Both the position numbers and the translations under genes were made by a program. Below the pieces are notes generated by a model, which ran no database searches, was not told the origin of the DNA, and worked only from the letters and a program-made list of their open reading frames with translations. From positions 1,312,501-1,376,500 of the forward strand of contig JAJGOT010000072.1 of assembly GCA_022457155.1 (NCBI GenBank): 64,000 nucleotides of DNA, in the 5' to 3' direction. The stretch's first letter is position 1, and every line of letters begins with the position of its first letter. Positions 1 to 9,701 of this stretch are shown here, one piece after another. The stretch is from Cladopsammia gracilis. Its lineage: Eukaryota; Cnidaria; Anthozoa; Scleractinia; Dendrophylliidae.

Positions 1-4
1 AAAC

Positions 5-76
5 CTGTTTTTCAAACTCCATCATGATCTTCTGTATCTGTGGAAGTTTCAACTGCTTGTTCATGTTTGCCATAGC
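5..76 (-). CDS. CHMP2A: CHMP2A coding exon 5 (last in window)
   Basis: 24 codons, AMANMNKQLKLPQIQKIMME then FEKQ. It is followed by GTTT at positions 4-1, read as a donor, so at least one more exon lies to the left. Confidence 0.9.
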
Positions 77-3000
77 CTAAGTCAGGAGAAGAGAAACAAA
101 CTGTAAAACATAATTTTTTTATTGGTACCATGCAAAAGTGCAGCTGATTGCAGGAGATAGGTTCATTTGAATGGTCACACCATAGGATTTTGTTGACAGA
201 CTCAAAAGTTAGAACTACATCACAAGTCTTCATAATTGACTCTGGGATCACATTAAAGTGCACCGAGAAAAATTACTGGTGGCCCGGCTGGGCACTCTTG
301 CTTGTAGTATACATTGTAGTGTGCAGTAAAACATGCTGGTGTTGGTTTGTCGAGTTACAGTTTACTATAAAGGCTTACCGGAATTTTTTTGCTACGAACA
401 AGTGGGTGCGCGTATGTTCAAAGCTCGTTCCAAATGATTTCACATGTAACATAATCCATGACTTTGAACGTGACAAGCCGCACGGATTTCGATTTGTACC
501 GTTTCTCAAAATAGCATTAAAATTTTCTCTTTCAGATCGGATGCATGGTTTATTTGTATTGCAGTGTGCAAGTTGTTGACAGGTGTACTGCGTGGCCGGC
601 AAAGTGGGGCAATTTATTTTTGTAAAAGAAAGCGAGAGTTGTCGTTTATGCAAATATATTTTTATAGTTTTGGTGTCTACTTGGCTAAAACATATGATTG
701 TTTTTTCCCTTTACATAAAATAACAAAATATAAACTACCAGTATTATTAAACAAACACAGAAAAGAAGTTAGAAAAGAGATGATCGTTGTTTTTTTTAGA
801 AACAGGGCAGTCTCACGTTGTTTTTGGTTTCGTGACAATTCATTCTGTTTACATTATCACTAGAAATAAATTTACAATGGCTAAATTTAGCGGCAAAAGA
901 GAAGAGCTGGTTAAACTCTGACCAAATAATCCATGAAAAGCTCAGTTAACCTAAACATTTCACTGATAATACGGGAAATTAATTAAAAGTTTTGGGGCCG
1001 CCATCAAGGTTTCACGGTTTCATGGCAGTTTTCACAGGACTTCAGTCACTTATGTCAGGTGACATTGATTCACCCTTTGAAGATTTATTTTCAACCTAAA
1101 TAACCAATAAAAAGTACAGTTTTCCTATGTTTGTCCCAAACATCTTTTATGAAAATTCTAAAACCTGCCGGAATTTTTCGTTTTAAAAACCCGAAAAATT
1201 TGATGCCATTGCCCACGTTTCATAGTATGGCGCGAAAACTTTGATGGGTTTCATATGACAACACGTGGGTTTTTCTCACACCCGAAAGCTACAATTACTG
1301 AGATAAGCGAGCAATAGCTTTGTTTTGTTGATGGCTAAATATGTAACAATTCAAAGAAAGAGAGATGGATGAAGATCTTGCTGCATTGTTTCAACACTTG
1401 GACTGCCAGATAAGGGAAAAAACTGGTAACTCGGAAGATGATTGGTTCAAAGAATTTGTGTGTACCCTGGAAACAAAGTACGAAAACGAAAAAGCAACCT
1501 GACTTGCTTAAATAGAAAAAAATTAATTTGATCTTTAATCATCAATTTATTGATTAATTAATTTAGGCGACCAACTTTGAGGCCTGGGCCCTCAGCTGGA
1601 ATGTTTGGGAGCCCGAAGGGCTCCCTGAAATTTTCCTTAGAGCACAGCCTTGATATACAAGTTTTCTATTCATTGTGATAGAAGATTTACATGCGGATGA
1701 GCATACTTCAGCCAGCTGAAGTTAATCCAACTTAAGGCGGGAAACAAATAACTATATCTGTTCAATGCACTACTCATCAATGGTAACAATAAAATTACTA
1801 TGCACCACAAGTTAAGGCAGGGCTAAAACACAAAACAGCTGGGGAAATTAATACCTGGCTTTAATGGCTCTCAATGACAGACCTGCTAAATGGTTCAACA
1901 AAATGTACAAAAAAAAAATGTAAATAAAATAATGTACCTTAGCTACCCCCTTCATTGCTTGGGCCATGGCATTGTTGGATCGTAATGTCTGAAAAATAAA
2001 CACACTTCATTAAAACAACAATCATTAAAAAAAGAATGGTCAGAACAAGCTTTTAGCCAGAAATCGAAAAGTGGGCGTCCTGAAGATATTTCCCATCAAA
2101 AACGTTTAAAGGATTAGGTGCAATTTTCAGGAATTTCTTGGAAAAGTGGATGCCCACAGCATGCCTGGACACCCTGGCGGCTAAAAGCTTGGGTCAGAAT
2201 GAATTACAGATGTATAATATAAAGCAGCACTCACAATCTCTAGTTATGATCACTTTTTAAAAAAAATATCCTGAGATTGTTACTTAAGAGTTCTTCAACT
2301 GTAGTTTGTATGTGTTGTAGTTTAAAATAATTTTATGTTGAAAAATAATTAATGATTTTAAACTAGTTTGATTTTTACATTTCTTTGTCTTAGGATTACG
2401 GTAATAAATTTGGAACAAATTATATAAAAACTAAACTAGTATGAAATCATTTTGACCTAAAAATCATTTAAAACTTTGTAGATTTTAATATTGATACCAA
2501 TGAAATTCATACACAGGAGCTACATTTTTACGGTACTCATGTGCAGAGAGGCATGCATGTAAGTTTATGTTTGCCCTCCATTTTTCTTTTCATTCTTCTT
2601 ATTTTTATTATTTGTGTCACAATTGTGCGCTGTCAGTTCATAGCTTTGCCATATATACTTCTGTCAGGTGTCTTAACTTCCGGCTTCTCTCACTTCCAGT
2701 TCTAAACAATAACGTTAGCAAAACAGCGTTGCTGAAGTGTCACGACACTGTCTTCTACAACCCTCGTTACATTCCTAATGTTCACAATAGGTATATATAA
2801 CACAGAGGCCACTCTATTCCTTAGGAGATCACCTGTTTGGCTTGCCAGTATGATTATATTTAATTAATACTAATACAACACATGATAAATTTCATGACTG
2901 TAATACTCTACATGTACATATGTATTGTTGATTTTCATTGTTAAATGCTATGATTACGAAACAAAATTAATATTACTAAACAATTATTACCAGTATTTAA

Positions 3001-3253
3001 CAAGAAAGGGACTTTATTATTATTATTATTATTATTATTACTAGAATTTTAATGTATTGTAAATAGTTATTCTAATTGTTAATAAAATTATTAAGCTCCA
3101 ACACCTTTTTCTCAAAATCCTCGCTGTTCCCAGTAGTGTAGTCTTCTGAAGTAATGAAATAGTAATTTTAACATTCAACTTTGCCAACGACTTGTCCAAA
3201 TTTTTTGTTACACTTCCAATGATCCGACAACAGTTGGAACCACCTGTACAGTT

Positions 3254-3304
<51 letters not shown>

Positions 3305-6300
3305 ACTTTCAGCATCTACATGTGGCTAAATTAAAAATTGAATGCACAAAAATACCAGCAGATAAATGTAAGTGCACTTACAAGTGTCTTTAGAGGAATT
3401 TATTAATACCTGCATAAAACTCATGGGATGAGAAATCTCACCTGAACTTTAAGTGATACAGCTTGAATATTTGCTCTCATCATAATAAACTTTTTGACAT
3501 ATCGTCTGGTTCTCACAAGATCTTTGGCCATTATCTTTACTGCATCCTGAAATGACAGAGATTTGTGAGTAAAACCAATCTGGTCAGACGAGTGAAACCT
3601 GTAAGTCGGACCTGTAAGTTGGACCGGCCGGACCACTAACCAGGGTCTTTAAATAACTGGTAAGATCATGCTGTCTGTGCTCAAAAAACCTTGTCTCAGT
3701 TCAGATGATCGCGTCATTGGGCGGTGACGTAAAGCCGTTGGCCTTGTCTCCTACAACTCCTTGCATTCTAACTGTAGGGGACGTTAAGAACCATTGAGGA
3801 CATAACAAAACCCTGGCTGTGACCACCCTCAGTGTGCAACCTTTCCCCAGGGAGGTGGGTAAAAAACAGAAACGGGGCCACAGTGATTGGCGCAAGCTGT
3901 TGTGGTGTCCCTGACAAGTTTGGCGAAGTTAATAAAATAAAAATAAAATAAAATAAAAATAAAAAATAAGTGTGCAAGTGGAACCTACATGAATGAGTGT
4001 GCACATTAAACAGCTATCATGATCAAAGCGCAAGTGAAACCTATTTTGTTGTTGTGACACACATGTATTAACGTGGCTGTTGTTATGAGGTCGTTTCAGT
4101 GATCTGGCATGCGTTTCTTGCAAGTCCTAGGAGCATTTCAGGCCTGAATAGTTATGTCATGTGCAAACTGTTTGCTAATAAAGATTCAGTTTTTGTTAAT
4201 TTTGAAAATAAATAATTGTTATCTTGAGCCTTGTACATGTATATTATGCAGTGTCGAAACAATATGATCCGAATGTAAACATTTAATACCTTGAAGCGGA
4301 TAAAATCATTATAAATAAGATTTATTTTATTATAGTTTGCCAAAAACAATCTCCAGGTTATTTATAGTACTCGTTGCTTGTTGTGTGGCTTCACCGTGTT
4401 TGTTTACACACCCAATTTCAGTGGTCTGGGTCACATAACCCATAGTTTAAAAGAAAAAATATCCTTCAGGAGCTGTAAAACAACCGAAACTGTCTGCGAA
4501 AATCATTCTAAATAATATTCAAATCACAAACGAATTCGTCATTCAGCTGTCAGGGAGATTAAAATAATTCCTGCATTTCTGGGACTCCACGACATACACT
4601 GCATATGTTAACTCTGATCGCGAACCCACCATAGAATTCAGAACTGACCAAAAGAGTTGGATAAAAATAATTTTGAACAGAAAGAAAGTAATTCAGAACA
4701 AATCAACAAAACTATTTTTAACCGAGAGACAAGATACAGAGTAGACAACCGATTAGAAGCCAGCTGATTTTGAGTCGCTTAATCGTCAAAGGTACACTAC
4801 GTTTGACTTAAATTAATGGCTTTTGCCACCTTTGTCAAAGACTTGGCAAAAACGGTCTGTTCCACATTCTTGTAGGTGTGTTGGTAGGCCGACTTTATGT
4901 GCAGTGTAAAATCTACTTTTACTAAGGCAGATATCAGCTTCAATTAAATAGGATTAATCTTGATCACATACCATCTGTCCAGCTTTTGCCATCTTTTTTA
5001 TATCTGCAATAACTTTCTTTTCTTGTTGCTCCATTTTACTCCGCTCTCTGTCGAGATCTCTGAAAAAGGTAAGTTATTTAAATGTTATTTTCATGGTTGC
5101 TATTGTGTTGTTCCAGAAAATATCCATACACCTCGCACAGAAAGTGTTTTGAGACCCCTTCCCTCTCAAAGTTTCCTATATAACCTTCTATGGGGGAGAT
5201 AATTATGGATGTTTTCTGGAACCACGCATTAAAGGGACACTGTCCCGCTAAAATAGCAAAATTTCGGTAGCTTCTCGATATATCAACAACGCAATGAAAT
5301 ACAACAATACCTCGTTCTTTTTATCCATTGTTACGTTAATTTTTTCTTTTGTGTTGAATCGTTTTATGGAATATTCATAGACTGCTAAGCCATTGTTGTT
5401 GATATATCGAGAAAGGACCAAAATTTCGCTGAGCTTCCATTTCCACGTTACATGTATATCGCCAAATACCACCAAATATACAACTTAGTTGGATAAAAAG
5501 ATTCTATAGAGCAAAACAAAAGCAGTAGTTTGGAGATAAAGTGTAGGATTGCAAGGATTGAAGTGGATTACAGTTCATGAAAAACATGTTATTTCAGCCG
5601 GGACAGTATCCCACAGTGTCCCTTTAATCACTGAATACCGTGTAGCATGAAATTTTTTATCTCAATCTGCAAAAATATGTTCCCACAGAAAAAAACTCTC
5701 ATAGAATGTGTAGTTCCAGAAAAAATCGATACCCACCCCATGGAAGGTTATTGGAAATTCCTAGGGGGAGGGGGCTCTTAAAAGCCAACATGTATTTTAG
5801 AAGCAAAGTATGAAGCTAAACTGGAATTTTCTGGGGGGATGGGGGGGGGGGGGGTACTAAACAAAAAACCTTCCGTGGGGGGAGTATGGATATTTTCTGG
5901 AACTGCACGATACATGTAACACTCGGCAAAAATTTATCCCTTTAAGCCAAATAAAGAACTCTGCTTTTTGATGTCAGCTTGCATAACTGGAATGATATCG
6001 GATGTACATTTAAATAAGAACTATTAACATAGAAATTTTACATTCTTGTCATATAATATTTAATACTGGTCTTGGTACAGTAATAACAGCTTTTTCTTAA
6101 ACGTGGCACGGGGTAGGGGCAGGCTTTTTGTTTGATTTTGTTGCATCAGTCCTTTTGGGCAGTATTGTATCGCCTTTGTTAAAGATTTAATAGAATTCAG
6201 TTAACTGTCTCGAAGTAGAGCAGAACATAACTTAACAAGCATAAAAGTTGAAAATATTAAGTTTCCTTCCTTGTTAATGGGAACTGTGGGAAAATGTAGG

Positions 6301-8055
6301 CCGACCAGTTACATGTAGACTATTGCAAAGGTCCAACACTAGAAGGATTAAGTGATAAAAAATCACAGCTTTGAGTAAGAATAGTTTTTCATTCTTAAAA
6401 ATAGAAAAATTGTTCCCAAGGTAATTGCTTTTCTGCTTCTCATGGCAATTTTTATCACAGCTCTTTTCGCTTTGATTATAAACTTTATCTGCTGTTTTTT
6501 CTGTTCTACAATATACATAGTTTCAATTGAATTCAATCTGCTCAGCAAGCTATTCAAACTCCATCTTACCCTTGATATTAATTTTTGCCTATGTGTGCCT
6601 TTGTTTATACAGCTATTTCAATTAATATTGTCGGATGAAAGCTTAAAGCCAAGACCGCAAGGTAGTATGAGTTAGGGTTAAAAGCCATTGTATAAAAATC
6701 CCATACTACCTTGCGGTCTTGGCTTCTCGCCTTTTTCATCCTACAACGTTAATTGAAATAGCTGTATACAATGTATATATTTTTTATAAATGCCTTTGTG
6801 AACAATAGCCACATCAGAATATATGCCCCTAATAATAAATGGGAACTCTTAATGTCAAATAATGAAAAAAAAAATTCAGGAAGAGGCCAGATACTCATGG
6901 ACACGGCTCTCGAAGGCTTGAATTTGACCATCAGATATTTCTTTGACAATGGTTTCTGGAAGGTTGTTCCGTATTCTGATGGCAGTGTGAAGGAAGCTCC
7001 TGTCCAAGGTGTATATTTTGGCACTAGGAATGGAAAGGACATGAGCAGGCATTGAACTGCTGAATCTTGTGACACGCTGTCATAGGTTGGTGGCAGCAAA
7101 GCCTTGAGATCTGTAGAAGGGCTATGATTGGTATGCATTTTGTATAGCAGCTACAGCAACATGCCTCCTGTGGTGCAGGCTATTGATGGCTAATGTCTCA
7201 TGATCAGCTGCAGTGGTTTCGTCAAACCCAATGATTCTGAGGGCCTTTCTTTGGACAGAATCCAGCTGGCTAAAGGTAGTTTGTGTGGCATTCATCCGGG
7301 CTAAACGAGCATACTCCATGATGCTATGCACTTGTGCCTTGTAGACAGTAGCCTGGCCTTATTCATATTCTTATGGGAAAAAAACTGAAGTTTGTTCTTG
7401 TCAAAGCTTCAAACTGTCCTTGTATTATTATTAATACTCGCTGGTTTCACCAGCGAGTATTAACCATAATAATAATAATAACAACAACGAAAATCAAATT
7501 TAATTTGATTTTTGTTGTTACAATGTGATTTTGGAAGTAAAAGCGATGCTGTGACAATGATATCAGCTGCATGTCCTTCCACACATCAAGAAAGGTACGA
7601 GATAAATACAAGTAAAAGGAAGCAAGCAGAGCGAACGTTTTTATAGAACAAGGATATTACAACGGTTACAAATACACATGACAAGGTTTCCCATCAAAAA
7701 TGCTCATTCATCTACAGTGTATGTACGGGATTACAAATGCGGTAGAAATTCTACAGCGAGGCGATGAATGGTAGCTTGATTATTTTATCTTGCTCGCTGG
7801 AATAAGAATCAAAACTACCGTCCGAATATGCCTCCTTTTCATAAACTTTACTATAAGATTTCCTTTACGTAAGCTTAAGCTAATAACTATAAGACTTAAC
7901 TTTTAATATTAGCTTAAGAACGTAACTGGTAACCACGTAACTAGAAAGTGCATTGAACAACAACTTTACACCAACCTCATCGCTCTATTCAAAGCTCGTT
8001 GGTTTTGTTTAAGCATTTCCTCGGGAGTTTTCTTCTTCCCAAATAAAAATTCCAT
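5..8055 (-). CDS. CHMP2A: Charged multivesicular body protein 2A (ESCRT-III subunit Vps2), 3' part off the window
   Basis: Five exons join in frame: 8055-7976, 5059-4972, 3546-3442, 1988-1938 and 76-5, giving 132 residues from MEFLFGKKKTPEEMLKQNQ to IQKIMMEFEKQ. All introns are GT-AG. The start is the only ATG giving the conserved Snf7-family beginning, in which MEFLFG forms the first turn of the membrane-binding helix. Very basic helices follow (KKVIADIKKMAKAGQMDAVK, then DLVRTRRYVKKF), as in the CHMP2A core. In known biology CHMP2A joins CHMP3 on ESCRT-III filaments and recruits the VPS4 ATPase for vesicle budding into endosomes, cytokinetic abscission and membrane repair. The acidic C-terminal part with the VPS4-binding MIM helix lies beyond position 1, so completeness cannot be judged. 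The closer match of SLKVQTLRSNNAMAQAMKGV to CHMP2A than to CHMP2B is from memory of the family. No stop or frameshift is seen. Confidence 0.95.
77..1937 (-). other. CHMP2A intron 4
   Basis: Mostly unique-looking AT-rich sequence. Overlapping ORFs of up to 143 codons between 148 and 863 lie on both strands, have no recognisable motif and look like chance. A small acidic ORF at 1364-1501 is listed separately. No clear TIR or retroelement could be delimited. Confidence 0.6.
1364..1501 (+). CDS. Small acidic ORF, 45 residues, function unknown
   Basis: Opens MDEDLAALFQHLDCQIREKT and continues to a TGA. It is acidic, helix-prone and antisense to CHMP2A inside its intron 4. I do not recognise it. 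It could be the 5' exon of an inserted element's gene or a chance frame. No poly(A) signal or splice partner was identified. Confidence 0.2.
1938..1988 (-). CDS. CHMP2A: CHMP2A coding exon 4
   Basis: A 17-codon micro-exon, TLRSNNAMAQAMKGVAK, in phase 0 on both sides, between a TTTTTCAG acceptor and a GTACAT donor. Confidence 0.94.
2047..2190. mobile_element. Short TIR element in CHMP2A intron 3
   Basis: The 12-bp ends AAGCTTTTAGCC and GGCTAAAAGCTT are exact inverted copies. Inner sequences (GTGGGCG/GTGGATGCCCAC region) are partly symmetrical. At about 144 bp it is non-coding and looks like a MITE. No target-site duplication is obvious. Confidence 0.45.
2635..2815 (+). repeat. Fragment of the dispersed 'GCATGAGGTAAGG' repeat family
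   Basis: The stretch from CATAGCTTTGCC through TTCCGGC, CTGAAGTGTCACGACA, CTACAACCCT and TTACATT to GGTATATATAA parallels copies at 30180-30555 (reverse), 47711-47830 and 49935-51110. This copy lacks the 5' part of the unit. Confidence 0.6.
3013..3041. repeat. (ATT)n microsatellite
   Basis: About nine TTA/ATT units in CHMP2A intron 3. Confidence 0.9.
3259..3302. repeat. (ATT)n microsatellite
   Basis: About fourteen consecutive ATT units, some 140 bp downstream in transcript order from CHMP2A exon 3. Confidence 0.9.
3442..3546 (-). CDS. CHMP2A: CHMP2A coding exon 3
   Basis: 35 codons, DAVKIMAKDLVRTRRYVKKF then IMMRANIQAVSLKVQ, between a TTTCAG acceptor and a GTGAGA donor. It covers the second basic core helix and is the most conserved exon in the gene. 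Confidence 0.95.
3690..3967 (+). mobile_element. Possible SINE-like retroposon with (AAAAT)n tail
   Basis: A mixed-composition, moderately GC-rich body ends in a regular AAAAT/AAAT tail at 3931-3967. That layout is usual for non-autonomous retroposons. No RNA polymerase III box could be assigned and no flanking duplication was found. The remainder of CHMP2A intron 2, 3968-4971, shows nothing recognisable. Confidence 0.3.
4972..5059 (-). CDS. CHMP2A: CHMP2A coding exon 2
   Basis: The acceptor AG is at 5061-5060 after a T-rich tract. The exon completes the split Arg codon and reads DLDRERSKMEQQEKKVIADI then KKMAKAGQM. It ends at a codon boundary before GTATGT. Confidence 0.94.
5107..5227. mobile_element. 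MITE with GTTCCAGAAAATATCCATA ends, copy 1
   Basis: The left end GTTCCAGAAAATATCCATA is mirrored by GGATGTTTTCTGGAAC at the right. The same family recurs at 5709-5910. It abuts the TTAA element that follows. Confidence 0.6.
5229..5627. mobile_element. TTAA-flanked (piggyBac-like) non-autonomous element
   Basis: TTAA at 5229-5232 and again at 5624-5627. The ends AAGGGACACTG and CAGTGTCCCTT are exact inverted copies. The interior carries a smaller inverted repeat (ATATATCAACAAC near 5278 and its mirror near 5400). There is no transposase ORF. A related TTAA element lies at 51651-52001. Confidence 0.75.
5709..5910. mobile_element. MITE with GTTCCAGAAAATATCCATA ends, copy 2
   Basis: The left end TAGTTCCAGAAAAAATCGAT and right end ATGGATATTTTCTGGAACT are inverted. 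It contains a poly-G run near 5839-5855. Same family as 5107-5227. Confidence 0.6.
6607..6767. mobile_element. Foldback element with ~60-80 bp arms
   Basis: Left arm from ATACAGCTATTTCAATTAA (6607) through AAGCCAAGACCGCAAGGTAG (6646-6665). The mirror arm runs 6700-6767. The nine bases TGCCTTTGT occur just outside both ends (about 6596 and 6791), possibly a target duplication. Confidence 0.6.
6878..7357 (-). pseudogene. LINE reverse-transcriptase 3' end (CR1/L2-like), degenerate
   Basis: In two minus-strand frames the sequence matches the tail of a non-LTR retrotransposon polymerase. It shows VYKAQVHSIMEYARLA, then QLDSVQRKALRIIGFDE (a hallmark of this region), then SLHHRRHVA and, after frame changes, ETIVKEISDGQIQAFESRV before a stop. 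Only the C-terminal end is present, as expected of a 5'-truncated insertion. It lies in the same orientation as CHMP2A in its intron 1. It is broken by frameshifts and is not a working gene. Confidence 0.8.
7433..7519. repeat. Two adjacent small hairpins set in (ATT)/(AAT) repeats
   Basis: AATACTCGCTGGT - TTC - ACCAGCGAGTATT (7433-7461) is a perfect hairpin flanked by ATT units on the left and AAT units on the right. The second, AACAACGAAAATCAAAT and its mirror, spans 7483-7519. The arrangement suggests a small palindromic insertion in a trinucleotide tract. Confidence 0.7.
7976..8055 (-). CDS. CHMP2A: CHMP2A coding exon 1
   Basis: Encodes MEFLFGKKKTPEEMLKQNQ and then RALNRAM. It ends with the first two bases of an Arg codon before a GT donor at 7975. 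The N-terminal amphipathic helix of ESCRT-III proteins is here. Confidence 0.93.
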
Positions 8056-8260
8056 GATAGATGATCTCTAACTACAGCAGCAATTAAACAATTTGGGTTC
8101 CTGTTGTTTATCAAGTGCAGCAGAGCAAAATTCAAGCTTTCTGCGATGCTAAACTTTCTAAAATCCGTCCAAAATGTCGTCCAAAATAGAACTCGACGTC
8201 ACCGTGCTCGCGGGCTCATCAACAGATGATGTCATGACAAAGTGACGTCATGCTTTTTTT
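8056..8260 (-). promoter_or_regulatory. Probable CHMP2A 5'UTR and promoter with CRE-like site
   Basis: Directly upstream of the CHMP2A ATG. The palindrome TGACGTCA at 8243-8250 is a perfect CREB/ATF site, and GACGTCA recurs near 8195. No TATA box is seen, which fits a housekeeping gene. Placement of the transcription start is not possible from sequence alone. Confidence 0.45.
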
Positions 8261-8274
8261 ATCCTAATTCCATT

Positions 8275-8468
8275 CAAGCAAGGCTGACCGCACATCTGGG
8301 GTTATGTATATTCAGCATATTCTGTCCAATATTTCGTTAGGCACGGCCTGACTTCTTCAGGGAATCACGGAATTCCCTGAAGAAGTCAGGCCGTGCCTGA
8401 TGAAATATTGGACAGAATCTCTCTTGACAGCCGGGATATGATGAATATAGATAATCCCAGCTTGCCTT
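8275..8468. mobile_element. Long foldback element
   Basis: The arms 8319-8365 and 8372-8418 (47 bp each) are inverted copies with two mismatches and a 6-base loop. The symmetry continues outward (CTGGGGTTATGTATATTCA against the mirror of 8440-8465), with an extra ~17 bases in the right arm. It lies about 260 bp upstream of the CHMP2A start codon. Confidence 0.8.
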
Positions 8469-8550
8469 GTTGTCGGACCCAGTTTACGACCGCGCTATTG
8501 ACGTTCGGGACGACCGGGATGATCATATGAGAACCTAAATCACTTGGGTC

Positions 8551-8613
8551 GTCCCGATCGTCTGAGTCGTTTGCAAAACACTTTTGAAACGACTCGGACG
8601 ACCGGGGCGACCG
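8551..8613. repeat. GC-rich hairpin
   Basis: GTCGTCCCGATCGTCTGAGT with following bases is mirrored by ACTCGGACGACCGGGGCGAC, enclosing CAAAACACTT. The motif GACGACCGGGATGATCATAT at 8508 recurs as GCGACCGGGACGATTATAT at 8616. Together they outline one palindromic repeat. Confidence 0.65.
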
Positions 8614-8640
8614 GGACGATTATATGAGAACCAGCCTTTA

Positions 8641-8969
8641 AAGGCCCGTTTACACACGTGATTTTTGATGCGATTTTTGTCGCGCTCTCCAATGCAACTT
8701 TTGTCACAAGTATAAACTTGCGGCGTTCGGGTGCGACGTTTGATTTGATTTGCTGTGATTGCCCAAAAATCGCCGCCAAGTTGATTCGTAGAGGTTTCGA
8801 ACATGTTCGAAACCTCTACGACATCACGCGACAAATCGCGCCCAAATCGCACTGAAATCGCCGCCCGTTTAACACATGCGATTTGAAGGTGCAACTTGCG
8901 CGCGACAAAAAATTGCATCGAAAAGTACGACAAAAATTGCATAAAAAGGCGCCTGTGCAAACGGACCTT
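8641..8969. mobile_element. MITE with a perfect 34-bp palindrome at its centre
   Basis: The 16-bp ends AAGGCCCGTTTACACA and AAGGTCCGTTTGCACA (as mirrored) bound 329 bp of non-coding sequence rich in AAATCGC motifs. The centre, 8787-8820, is a perfect loopless palindrome around CATG. ORFs seen here on both strands are artefacts of the element. Confidence 0.75.
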
Positions 8970-9154
8970 ATTAAACCAACTAGATTTCTTAAATTTGATG
9001 AGTAAAATCTTCTTCCCAGGACCGTAATGTTGCAATTCACAAATATTAGCAAATTTAAATTTTACCGAAATCATTTGAACGCTGTACTTGGCCTCAGTAG
9101 CCTCTGTAGCCTGCGTAGCGTTGTTTCTTTCCGATCGCGCGGGAGGCTCCTTAA

Positions 9155-9345
9155 AACATGACCTTGGGGCGCGAAAAGGAGCATTTTTTTTGCCCTGTAT
9201 GTAATTCGCAAGCAAACGGTGCCCCCCCCCCCCCCCCGGAAAAACGGAAAAACGGGACGGGGGCGTTATTTTTTCCCTCCCCTCTTTTATTCGCTCCCCG
9301 CGATCCGCCGACTTTCCCTCCGAAAAAAAAGAGCGCCTGATTGAA
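9155..9345. repeat. Low-complexity GC-rich stretch with C(16) run
   Basis: Contains a long poly-C run near 9223-9238 and repeated GGAAAAACGG. It is probably a degraded repeat. Frames open on both strands have no protein character. Confidence 0.45.
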
Positions 9346-9444
9346 GGTTACGGCCATTTTCTCCTCGCTCCTGTCCACGGGCTTGCGCAAAGTGCAATCA
9401 CCACAACGCTAAAAATGGCGGGAATTTTGTCAAGCGGCTATTTA

Positions 9445-9701
9445 GTCAACCAATCAGCGTGCGTTACACCGTGTGACAACCAATCAGATTAAAGTACGCA
9501 TTGTGCAGCTTTCGCGCCACTCGTGTAAAAGTGAGTTGAAGAAATTTTCCTCTTCATTGAAAAACCTTTGAGTATTTTTCAATTGTTTTTGTTGTATTAG
9601 AACTGTTAAGGTTAACTTCAAAGGATTTCCATCGGAAAAAGATAAAAGAGTAAAGATCGACTAAACTGGAAGTCATATTTAAGCTTACAGTGTTGCCGTA
9701 G
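9445..9701 (+). promoter_or_regulatory. Candidate promoter and non-coding first exon of the guanylate cyclase gene
   Basis: Two perfect CCAATCAG boxes lie at 9450-9457 and 9480-9487, 30 bases apart, a typical NF-Y arrangement. They are followed by about 200 bases ending in CCGTAG|GTAAGT, an excellent donor with the intron starting at 9702. The coding exon at 13069 has a splice acceptor (TTTGCAG) at 13045, so a 5'UTR intron from 9702 to 13045 is likely. This is an inference; no transcript evidence is available. Confidence 0.4.

Noticed and set aside
148..863. Overlapping frames of 92-143 codons in CHMP2A intron 4
   Set aside because: Both strands open, no motif, no splice partner; likely chance.
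8535..9215. 226-codon minus-strand open frame upstream of CHMP2A
   Set aside because: It runs through the GC-rich hairpin and the palindromic MITE, and a mirrored frame exists on the other strand; no protein motif.
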